Translations under genes and position numbers: made by a program
Assembly (NCBI GenBank): GCA_011046015.1
Contig: DSBO01000202.1
Span: 1 to 7,531 of the forward strand
Source: Thioalkalivibrio sp.
Lineage (GTDB): Bacteria > Pseudomonadota > Gammaproteobacteria > SpSt-1174
Direction of reading: 5' to 3'
Length of the DNA stretch: 7,531 nt
Shown: one piece after another, positions 1 through 5,013 of the stretch
Numbering within the stretch: position 1 is the first letter of the stretch
How the letters are laid out: each line of letters opens with the position of its first letter
Notes under the pieces: model-generated
What the model saw: the letters and a program-made list of their open reading frames with translations, nothing else
What the model was told of the DNA's origin: nothing
The model's database searches: none

Positions 1-124
1 CACCAAACTTCTTCGCCTGCGTTACCGTCAAAGCCGCCGTCAGCGTGGTCTTGCCATGGTCAACGTGACCAATCGTGCCGACGTTGACGTGCGGTTTCGT
101 ACGCTCAAATTTTTCCTTGGACAT
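1..124 (-). CDS. tuf: Elongation factor Tu, N-terminal fragment cut by the window edge
   Basis: Only the first 41 codons are present; the gene continues past the left edge. The reading begins MSKEKFERTKPHVNVGTIGH and goes on through the P-loop VDHGKTT, the GTP-binding motif of EF-Tu, which delivers aminoacyl-tRNA to the ribosome in the cytoplasm. The ATG is at 122-124 on the minus strand, with a GGGG ribosome-binding stretch (135-138 on the plus strand) about 10 nt upstream. It lies 54 nt after tRNA-Thr(GGT), in the same direction, matching the thrT-tufB arrangement of E. coli. It is probably co-transcribed with the tRNA genes, and is the tufB-like copy by position. Identification is very secure; only the numbering of the copy is inferred. 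Confidence 0.97.
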   Translation of the reverse strand, partial: MSKEKFERTKPHVNVGTIGHVDHGKTTLTAALTVTQAKKFG

Positions 125-178
125 AACTCAAACACCCCATCGAGTCTTTGGAAAGCAATCAAAGCAACATAAAAAACG

Positions 179-254
<76 letters not shown>

Positions 255-292
255 CAAAACCTGTTTCTCAGGGCAAAACCCGACACGACCGA

Positions 293-308
293 CGATTCCA
301 GGGAATCG
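293..308 (-). other. Small hairpin in the tRNA-Gly/tRNA-Thr spacer
   Basis: CGATTC and GAATCG form a perfect 6-bp inverted repeat around four bases, in the 88-nt spacer between tRNA-Gly and tRNA-Thr(GGT). In the minus-strand transcript it would form a small stem-loop that could matter for precursor processing. The equivalent E. coli spacer, as I recall it, is only a few nucleotides. The function is unknown; the pairing is plain to see. Confidence 0.4.
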
Positions 309-342
309 CCCGCCAGCTGGTCGGGCCTCGCCACTCACTGTA

Positions 343-416
343 TGGAGCGGGTGATGGGAATCGAACCCACGTATTCAGCTTGGAAGGCTGAAGTTCTACC
401 ATTGAACTACACCCGC
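343..416 (-). tRNA. glyT: tRNA-Gly (anticodon TCC)
   Basis: The minus strand gives a 74-nt cloverleaf with encoded CCA (343-345). The acceptor stem is GCGGGTG pairing with CACCCGC. The anticodon loop CTTCCAA gives TCC at 382-384, and the T-arm contains GTTCGATTC. The discriminator is T, as usual for bacterial glycine tRNAs. It reads codons GGA and GGG. Its place between tRNA-Tyr and tRNA-Thr(GGT) matches glyT of the E. coli tufB cluster. Confidence 0.97.
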
Positions 417-497
417 CTTGCAGCCAGCCCATCCCTGGGGCCGACTCGCCCCTTCCACCAGGGCCTGGGCCGGGCACATCACCCTCTTCCCAATCTT

Positions 498-533
498 CGT
501 CGCTCACGCGACGCCGGCTCGCTTTCGCTCGCC
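498..533 (-). other. Paired GNRA-tetraloop hairpins in the tRNA-Tyr/tRNA-Gly spacer
   Basis: The 176-nt spacer between tRNA-Tyr and tRNA-Gly contains two adjacent hairpins when read on the minus (transcribed) strand. The first (516-533) is GGC-GA-GC around GAAA and back as GC-GA-GCC, a stem with a symmetric GA/GA internal loop suited to tandem sheared G·A pairs. The second (498-513) is CGTCGC, loop GTGA, GCGACG, a perfect 6-bp stem with a GNRA loop. The corresponding E. coli spacer is also long (over 100 nt as I recall). The hairpins could guide RNase processing or be a small stable RNA; the role is unproven. Confidence 0.4.
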
Positions 534-592
534 TCGAACCTCTGCCGGCTCTCATCCTCCCCCCGGGATACCGCGGGGCGGACTTTCAAGTC

Positions 593-677
593 TGGTGGAG
601 GGGGGAGGATTCGAACCTCCGAAGGCTGAGCCAGCAGATTTACAGTCTGCCCCCTTTGGCCGCTCGGGAACCCCTCC
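593..677 (-). tRNA. tyrU: tRNA-Tyr (anticodon GTA)
   Basis: The 85-nt length, including encoded CCA (593-595), reflects the long variable arm of a bacterial class II tyrosine tRNA. The acceptor stem is GGAGGGG pairing with CCCCTCC; the anticodon stem GCAGA/TCTGC encloses CTGTAAA, giving GTA at 641-643. The discriminator is A. It is the first gene of the tRNA-Tyr–Gly–Thr–tuf group and starts about 10 nt downstream of the predicted transcription start from the promoter at 693-721. In E. coli a tRNA-Thr(TGT) gene stands directly upstream; here that gene is 3.5 kb away. Confidence 0.97.
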
Positions 678-692
678 AGACGAAAGGCGGTA

Positions 693-721
693 ATTTTGGG
701 GCAGGCGCTGCCGCCTGTCAA
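693..721 (-). promoter_or_regulatory. Sigma70 promoter of the tRNA-Tyr–Gly–Thr–tuf operon
   Basis: On the minus strand a perfect TTGACA -35 box (716-721) is followed by a 17-bp spacer and the -10 hexamer CAAAAT (693-698, 4 of 6 consensus bases). Transcription should begin about 7 nt further on, near 686-687, roughly 10 nt before the mature tRNA-Tyr 5' end. The bases after the -10 box (TACCGCC) form a GC-rich discriminator, typical of promoters repressed in the stringent response. Not experimentally shown. Confidence 0.75.
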
Positions 722-743
722 CTCCAAAATCCGCTTCAAGTGG

Positions 744-783
744 CTGTAACTGCGCTGTCATCGGGGCCACACGGCGCTGTCAT
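744..783 (+). promoter_or_regulatory. Putative Pho box (PhoB operator) upstream of ugd
   Basis: Seven-base units resembling the PhoB half-site CTGTCAT recur with an 11-bp period: CTGTAAC at 744-750, a perfect CTGTCAT at 755-761, a degenerate unit at 766-772 and a second perfect CTGTCAT at 777-783. A weaker in-phase match (TCA core) lies at 733-739. The E. coli Pho box is a direct repeat of such units, 7 bp plus a 4-bp spacer, replacing the -35 box and ending about 10 bp before the -10 box. Exactly that spacing is seen here to TAGCAT at 794-799. Control by PhoB is inferred. Confidence 0.65.
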
Positions 784-793
784 ATACCGCGCC

Positions 794-799
794 TAGCAT
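794..799 (+). promoter_or_regulatory. -10 box of the predicted PhoB-type ugd promoter
   Basis: TAGCAT matches TATAAT at 4 of 6 positions, including the first two and last two bases, and begins 10 nt after the last CTGTCAT unit, as in the E. coli phoA promoter. No good -35 hexamer lies 16-18 bp upstream, which fits an activator-dependent promoter. The start of transcription would be near 806, giving a leader of about 75 nt. Confidence 0.5.
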
Positions 800-817
800 T
801 AACCCATGTGCAAAACA

Positions 818-847
818 CCCCCGGGACGGGCGCCACTCCGTCGGGGG
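818..847. other. GC-rich hairpin in the ugd leader
   Basis: CCCCCG (818-823) and ACGG (826-829) pair with CCGT (838-841) and CGGGGG (842-847), a 10-bp stem with a two-base GG bulge and an 8-nt loop. In the ugd mRNA it would sit in the 5' leader about 34 nt before the start codon, with no T-run directly after it, so it is not a clear terminator there. On the minus strand the stem is followed by TGTTTTGC and resembles a weak intrinsic terminator that could stop antisense RNA before the tRNA promoter. Confidence 0.45.
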
Positions 848-881
848 CGCAATTGGAACCTATTTTGGGGCGAGGTACAAG

Positions 882-2282
882 ATGCAAATCACGGTTTACG
901 GCAGCGGCTACGTGGGACTGGTAACCGGAACCTGCCTGGCGGAGGCGGGACACCACGTGGTCTGCGTGGACATCGACGCGCAGAAGATCGATGCGCTCAG
1001 ACACAACGAGGTGCCGATCTACGAGCCCGGCCTGGCGTCGATGGTGGAGCGCAACCAGGCGGAAGGGCGGCTCGAGTTCACGCTGGACGCGCAGCTGGGG
1101 GTTAAACACGGGCTGCTGCAGTTTATTGCGGTGGGTACGCCGCCCGACGAGGACGGCTCGGCCGACCTGCGTCACGTGCTCGACGTAGCGCGCAGCATCG
1201 CGACCCACATGGACGAGTACCGGGTCATCGTCAACAAGTCGACGGTTCCGGTCGGCACGGCCCGCCGGGTGCGCGCGGTGGTCGCCGACACGCTGGCGCG
1301 CCGCGGCACGGTCGCCGACTTCGACGTCGTGTCCAATCCCGAATTCCTCAAGGAAGGGGCCGCGATCGGAGACTTCATGCGCCCTGACCGGGTGATCGTC
1401 GGTGTCGACCGGCCGCAGTGCGGGGAGCTGATGCGCGATCTGTATCGCCCCTTCGTGGACCGCACTGACCGGATCCTGATCATGGATGTGGCCTCGGCCG
1501 AGCTCGCCAAGTATGCGGCCAATGCCATGCTCGCCACCCGGATCAGCTTCATGAACGAGCTCTCCAACCTGGCCGAACGCCTCGGCGCGGATATCGACCA
1601 GGTCCGCGAGGGCATCGGCAGCGACCCGCGAATCGGATCCCACTTCATCTTCGCCGGCTGTGGCTATGGCGGCTCGTGCTTCCCGAAGGACGTCAAGGCA
1701 CTGATCCGCACCGCGCACGGGGTGGATTACCTGCCGGAACTGCTCACGGCCGTCGAGAACGTCAACATGCGGCAAAAGGAACGACTCATCGAGAAGATCA
1801 CCCGGCACTTCGCGGGCGACCTCGCCGGTCGCTCCCTGGGACTATGGGGCCTGGCCTTCAAGCCGAATACCGACGACATGCGCGAGGCGCCCAGCCGCCG
1901 GGTAATGGAGGCGCTTTGGTCCGCGGGGGTGAACGTGAAGGCCTTCGATCCGGTCGCGGGAGAGGAATGTCGGCGCCTGTATGGCGAGCGCAGGGACCTG
2001 GAACTCTGCGAGACACGGGAGGCGGCCCTGCAGGGCGTCGACGCACTCGTCATCGTCACCGACTGGGACTGCTTCCGTCTGCCGGCCCATGACCTGCGCG
2101 CCGCCCTGGACGCCCCGGTGATCTTCGATGGCCGCAACATGTTCGACCCGGCCGAGATGCGGCAGGCCGGGATCACCTACTACGCCATCGGACGCGGCGC
2201 GAATCTGCAGGAGACGGACCGCCATGCGGGCCTGCTGGACTTCGCCATGGCCGCCGATCGCCGCGCCACCCTGCATGCCTGA
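882..2282 (+). CDS. ugd: UDP-glucose 6-dehydrogenase
   Basis: This cytoplasmic enzyme oxidises UDP-glucose to UDP-glucuronate with two NAD+. The 466-residue protein has the full three-part UDP-sugar dehydrogenase layout. An N-terminal Rossmann domain opens with the nucleotide motif GSGYVGLVTG (residues 7-16) and D30. SNPEFLKEG (151-159) carries the catalytic Glu154, Lys210 lies in the central helix, and GCGYGGSCFPKD (259-270) contains the nucleophile Cys266 and Asp270. The C-terminal UDP-binding domain shows GLAFKPNTDD (323-332) and FDGRNM (415-420). The ATG at 882 has a GAGG ribosome-binding site (872-875) six nucleotides upstream. Length is normal and no key residue is missing. It heads a cassette with a PAP2 phosphatase and a glycosyltransferase, so its product is probably the sugar donor for the latter. 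The Pho box upstream suggests induction by phosphate limitation. Confidence 0.96.
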   Translation: MQITVYGSGYVGLVTGTCLAEAGHHVVCVDIDAQKIDALRHNEVPIYEPGLASMVERNQAEGRLEFTLDAQLGVKHGLLQFIAVGTPPDEDGSADLRHVLDVARSIATHMDEYRVIVNKSTVPVGTARRVRAVVADTLARRGTVADFDVVSNPEFLKEGAAIGDFMRPDRVIVGVDRPQCGELMRDLYRPFVDRTDRILIMDVASAELAKYAANAMLATRISFMNELSNLAERLGADIDQVREGIGSDPRIGSHFIFAGCGYGGSCFPKDVKALIRTAHGVDYLPELLTAVENVNMRQKERLIEKITRHFAGDLAGRSLGLWGLAFKPNTDDMREAPSRRVMEALWSAGVNVKAFDPVAGEECRRLYGERRDLELCETREAALQGVDALVIVTDWDCFRLPAHDLRAALDAPVIFDGRNMFDPAEMRQAGITYYAIGRGANLQETDRHAGLLDFAMAADRRATLHA

Positions 2283-2314
2283 CCGGTATCGCCCGTTGGC
2301 CGCAGCCCCCGCGG

Positions 2315-2343
2315 GCGTCACGACAACGTCATCCCCATGTCAC
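2315..2343 (+). promoter_or_regulatory. Second Pho-box-like array, between ugd and the PAP2 gene
   Basis: Three seven-base units GCGTCAC (2315-2321), ACGTCAT (2326-2332) and ATGTCAC (2337-2343) share the core GTCA at exactly 11-bp intervals (2317, 2328, 2339), the period of PhoB half-sites. Each unit matches CTGTCAT less well than the array at 744-783. No convincing -10 hexamer follows at 10-11 bp, so it may be an internal PhoB site or a decaying promoter. The array ends 56 bp before the phosphatase start codon. Confidence 0.45.
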
Positions 2344-2399
2344 ACCGCGGCCATCTGGCCACGGCAGGCTGTAGGCAACCGGAACTGGGGATAACGACC

Positions 2400-2936
2400 A
2401 TGAACCCGATTCGTCTTGCTCCGCTGCGCCGCGCCCTCGATATCGACCTGGATCTATGCGTACGCTGCAATCGCCTGGCGGCCTTCGAGCCACCCCGGCG
2501 CTTCTTTGCGCACGTCAGTCGCCTCGGCGATGGCGTGTTCTGGTACACGCTGATCCTGCTGCTGCCGGTGCTGTACGGCGTGGAGGCCATCCCCGTGTCC
2601 CTGCAGATGAGCGCGACGGGGATCGCCGGCCTGCTCGTCTACAAGCTGCTCAAGAGCCGCACGCTGCGCCAGCGCCCGTTCCAGGTCACGCCGGCGATCC
2701 GGGCCGGCACGGCGCCACTGGACCACTTCTCGTTCCCTTCGGGCCATACGCTGCACGCGGTGGGGTTCAGTACCGTGGCACTGGGGCACTACCCGGAGCT
2801 GGCCTGGCTACTGGTACCGTTCACGGCGCTGGTGATGGCGTCACGGGTGGTACTGGGCCTGCACTATCCGAGCGACGTGATCGCCGGTGCCCTGCTCGGG
2901 GCCAGCATCGCGCACCTGAGCTTCCGCGTGCTCTGA
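2400..2936 (+). CDS. Membrane PAP2-family phosphatase
   Basis: A 178-residue integral-membrane phosphatase of the PAP2 (type 2 phosphatidic acid phosphatase) superfamily. All three signature motifs are present: K-x6-RP at residues 85-93, PSGH at 113-116 and SR-x5-H-x3-D at 148-159, with His116, His155 and Asp159 as catalytic residues. Hydrophobic segments lie near 46-60, 71-84, 117-128, 133-147 and 160-175. Family members dephosphorylate phosphatidate, phosphatidylglycerophosphate, undecaprenyl diphosphate or lipid A phosphates, and the substrate cannot be read from sequence. Between a UDP-glucuronate-making enzyme and a GT4 transferase resembling diacylglycerol glycosyltransferases, phosphatidate to diacylglycerol is the most coherent guess. 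The start at 2400 has GGGG (2387-2390) upstream. An in-frame ATG at 2337 would add 21 non-hydrophobic residues and overlap the Pho-like repeats, so I did not use it. Confidence 0.88.
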   Translation: MNPIRLAPLRRALDIDLDLCVRCNRLAAFEPPRRFFAHVSRLGDGVFWYTLILLLPVLYGVEAIPVSLQMSATGIAGLLVYKLLKSRTLRQRPFQVTPAIRAGTAPLDHFSFPSGHTLHAVGFSTVALGHYPELAWLLVPFTALVMASRVVLGLHYPSDVIAGALLGASIAHLSFRVL

Positions 2937-2948
2937 GCCCGGCGCCGT

Positions 2949-4136
2949 ATGCATATCCTGATGATCTCCGATGTCTACTTCCCCCGCATCAACGGGGTGT
3001 CCACGTCGATCGAGACCTTCCGCGAGGAGCTGATCCGCGCGGGTCATCGTGTCACGCTGATCGCCCCGCGTTACGGCGAGGAGCCCGACGAGGCCGACGT
3101 GATCCGCATCCCCTCGCGCGGGCTGTTCTTCGATCGCGAAGACCGCATGATGAAGGCCGGCGCGATCCGGCGGCTGCTGCCCCGGCTGCGCGAGGCCGAC
3201 ATCGACTGCGTCCATGTCCAGACACCGTTCGTGGCCCACTATCTGGGGGTCTGGCTGGCCCGAAGGCTGGGCGTTCCCGTCGTCGAGAGCTATCACACGT
3301 ACTTCGAGGAGTACCTCTACAACTACATTGGCTGGATACCCAGGCCGCTGCTGCAGGCGGCGGCCCGGCACTTGAGCCGCACGCAGTGCGCCCAGGTCCA
3401 GCAGGTGATTTCGCCCTCGCGCCCCATGCGCGACGCGCTGGAAGGCTACGGCATTCGCCAGCCCATCGAGATCCTGCCCACCGGACTTCGCGAGGACCGA
3501 TTCGGCAGTGGCGACCGCAAGGGATTTCGCCAGCGCCATGGCATCCCCGCCGGGGCACCCGTCTGCCTGAACGTCGGGCGCGTCGCCTTCGAGAAGAACC
3601 TCGACTTCCTGCTGGAGATGTTCGTCTCCGTGCGCGAACGCCTGCCCGACGCGGTGCTCGTCATCGCTGGCGAGGGGCCGGCGGAACGCCACCTGCACCG
3701 ACGCGCGCGCGAACTCGGCCTCGCCGAGGCCGTGCATTTCATCGGCTATCTCGACCGCGCGCACGAGCTGCTCGACTGCTATGCCGCCGCCGACGCCTTT
3801 GTCTTTGCCTCGCGTACCGAGACCCAGGGACTGGTGCTGCTCGAGGCCATGGCCATGGGGCTGCCCGTGGTCTCCACGGCGGTGATGGGCACGCGCGACA
3901 TCCTCGGCGCCCGGCGCGGGGCGCTGGTACCCGAGGAGGAGGTGAGCGGGTTCGCCGAGCAGGTGGTGTGGCTGCTGTCCGACCGCGGCCTGCACGATCG
4001 GCTGGCGCGGGAGGCGCGCAGCTACGCCCGGGAGTGGTCGGCCACCGCCATGGCGGCCCGCATGACGGGCGTCTACGAGGAGCTGGTGGATGCCGAACCC
4101 GTCGAGGACCGGAAGACGGCGACGGAAGAGGCCTGA
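2949..4136 (+). CDS. GT4-family glycosyltransferase, probably acting on diacylglycerol
   Basis: A 395-residue GT-B fold retaining glycosyltransferase of family GT4. The N-terminal acceptor domain starts with a first β-strand and loop (residues 1-18, key residues Asn15-Gly16-Val17), with YHTYFEEYLYNY at 115-126. The donor domain shows NVGR (208-211) with Lys216, GEGP (241-244) and the E-x7-E motif from Glu291 to Glu299. The HTYFEEYLYNY stretch recalls the HTMYEDY stretch of bacterial α-monoglucosyldiacylglycerol synthases, which add a sugar from a UDP-sugar to diacylglycerol at the membrane; this rests on remembered family patterns. It starts 12 bp after the phosphatase stop and has no clear ribosome-binding site, so translational coupling is likely. 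With ugd upstream, UDP-glucuronate is the likely donor. Alternatives are a mannosyl- or glucosyltransferase in envelope polysaccharide synthesis. The last 15 or so residues are charged and probably disordered. Confidence 0.88.
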   Translation: MHILMISDVYFPRINGVSTSIETFREELIRAGHRVTLIAPRYGEEPDEADVIRIPSRGLFFDREDRMMKAGAIRRLLPRLREADIDCVHVQTPFVAHYLGVWLARRLGVPVVESYHTYFEEYLYNYIGWIPRPLLQAAARHLSRTQCAQVQQVISPSRPMRDALEGYGIRQPIEILPTGLREDRFGSGDRKGFRQRHGIPAGAPVCLNVGRVAFEKNLDFLLEMFVSVRERLPDAVLVIAGEGPAERHLHRRARELGLAEAVHFIGYLDRAHELLDCYAAADAFVFASRTETQGLVLLEAMAMGLPVVSTAVMGTRDILGARRGALVPEEEVSGFAEQVVWLLSDRGLHDRLAREARSYAREWSATAMAARMTGVYEELVDAEPVEDRKTATEEA

Positions 4137-4178
4137 ACCCGCGGGCACGGGATGCCGCCGGGTACGGCTACAGGAAGA

Positions 4179-4254
4179 TGGTGCCGACAGAGGGACTTGA
4201 ACCCCCAACCTACTGATTACAAATCAGTTGCACTACCAATTGTGCTATGTCGGC
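4179..4254 (-). tRNA. thrU: tRNA-Thr (anticodon TGT)
   Basis: The minus strand gives a complete 76-nt cloverleaf with encoded CCA (4179-4181) and discriminator A. The acceptor stem is GCCGACA pairing with TGTCGGC, the anticodon loop TTTGTAA gives TGT at 4219-4221, and the T-arm contains GTTCAAGTC. In E. coli the equivalent thrU is directly upstream of tyrU; here the ugd cassette separates the two. The gene faces the end of the glycosyltransferase gene with 42 bp between them and no recognisable terminator. Confidence 0.97.
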
Positions 4255-4274
4255 GAGGCGCAGCCGTCGGCCGG

Positions 4275-4303
4275 ATTGTACTGGATGGCAGGGTACCCGG
4301 CAA
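4275..4303 (-). promoter_or_regulatory. Sigma70 promoter of tRNA-Thr(TGT)
   Basis: On the minus strand TTGCCG (-35, 4298-4303, 4 of 6) and TACAAT (-10, 4275-4280, 5 of 6) are 17 bp apart. Transcription should start near 4268, about 14 nt before the mature tRNA. The bases after the -10 box (CCGGCCGACGG) are GC-rich, as in stringently controlled stable-RNA promoters. It lies in the 72-bp gap after the SPOR-domain gene, which could also supply read-through transcripts. Confidence 0.7.
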
Positions 4304-4326
4304 TTCGGTCCGCGAGTGCCGGGCGC

Positions 4327-5013
4327 CTAGTTGCAGTCGCGCGAGATGCGCTGGACCGATTCGGTATCGGTGGTGGCGTGTTCCCAGATCTGGGCCGGCA
4401 CCCGGCGCTCGCCGCGCTCGTCATAATCCAGCCAGTACAGGGTGCGCGTGCGATAGCGGACCGAGGTGATGGCATCGTAACCCAGGGCGGCGATCTGCCG
4501 AGTGCGACGATCGGCGCGCTGCGGCTCGCTGAACAGCCCCAGCGAGACGGCGTTGACGTAATCCCCGTTCGGCACCACGTAGTAGTCCTTCACTCCCTTG
4601 TCGGCCAGCTCGCGCGCGACGGCCATGGCCGCACGGCGCGAATCGAACGCCGGGAGATACACCCAGTAGCCGGCAATCTCCTCTTCCTCGCGCTCGCGCA
4701 TCGAGACCGGCACACCCTCCGCCTCGATGAGCGCGGCCAGCGCCTGCGCCGACTCGGGGGAACGCAGCGGTCCCAGCGTGTAGCAACGCAAGGCATCGGG
4801 GACCGGCTCAGCCGCCGGCGACTCGTTCGCCGGGCCGGCAGCCGGAGCCACCGCCAGCGGCGTCACGCCGGTCTCGCGCTCGGATAACAGAAGCAGGGGC
4901 GCGACGTCGGCCGGCACACGCGCAGGCGCGGCGGGCGGGGGCGGCGACAGGGTCTGCTGCCAGCCCCAGTAACCGAGGTTGAGCAGCACCAGCAGAAGAA
5001 ACAGGTAGCGCAT
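4327..5013 (-). CDS. Membrane-anchored SPOR-domain protein
   Basis: A 228-residue protein with a single N-terminal membrane anchor (about residues 3-19), a Pro/Ala-rich linker (20-72) and a C-terminal region of SPOR type, expected in the periplasm. SPOR domains bind peptidoglycan glycan strands lacking stem peptides, often at division sites. Three β-α-β-like units can be seen: CYTLGPLRSPESAQALAAL (77-95), YWVYLPAFDSRRAAMAVA (116-133) and AVSLGLFSEPQRADRRTRQI (155-174). A standard SPOR domain has two such units, so the first may be an extra half or an unrelated mimic. The start codon overlaps the coaX stop by one base (TGATG), with no good ribosome-binding site, so translation is probably coupled. 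The birA-coaX-SPOR order matches Pseudomonas as I recall it. The partner enzyme, if any, is unknown. Confidence 0.85.
   Translation of the reverse strand: MRYLFLLLVLLNLGYWGWQQTLSPPPPAAPARVPADVAPLLLLSERETGVTPLAVAPAAGPANESPAAEPVPDALRCYTLGPLRSPESAQALAALIEAEGVPVSMREREEEEIAGYWVYLPAFDSRRAAMAVARELADKGVKDYYVVPNGDYVNAVSLGLFSEPQRADRRTRQIAALGYDAITSVRYRTRTLYWLDYDERGERRVPAQIWEHATTDTESVQRISRDCN

Noticed and set aside
715..721. CTGTCAA read as another Pho half-site
   Set aside because: It is 29 bp from the unit at 744, out of phase with the 11-bp period, and is fully explained as the complement of the tRNA -35 box.
780..1808. Minus-strand open frame of 342 codons opposite ugd
   Set aside because: Antisense to the conserved UDP-glucose dehydrogenase, and it runs into the promoter region; its composition is that of a shadow frame.
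2337..2399. Upstream ATG extension of the PAP2 gene by 21 codons
   Set aside because: The added residues are not hydrophobic and match no PAP2 feature, the ATG lies within the Pho-like repeat, and the ATG at 2400 has a better ribosome-binding site.
4137..4170. Terminator between the glycosyltransferase gene and tRNA-Thr(TGT)
   Set aside because: Only 4-bp GC stems can be drawn and there is no T-run on either strand.
678..4178. Integrative element using the tRNA-Thr 3' end as attachment site
   Set aside because: The cassette abuts the 3' end of a tRNA gene, but no integrase gene, no repeat of the tRNA 3' end near 678-880 and no inverted repeats were found.
2841..4208. Minus-strand open frame of 455 codons opposite the glycosyltransferase
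   Set aside because: Antisense shadow of a conserved GT4 gene; it also begins inside tRNA-Thr(TGT) and shows no family motif.
2456..4216. Long plus-strand open frame of 586 codons across the phosphatase and glycosyltransferase genes
   Set aside because: It is a shifted frame over two genes with clear catalytic motifs. Its translation is Arg/Ala/Gly-rich without any recognisable domain, as expected in high-GC DNA.
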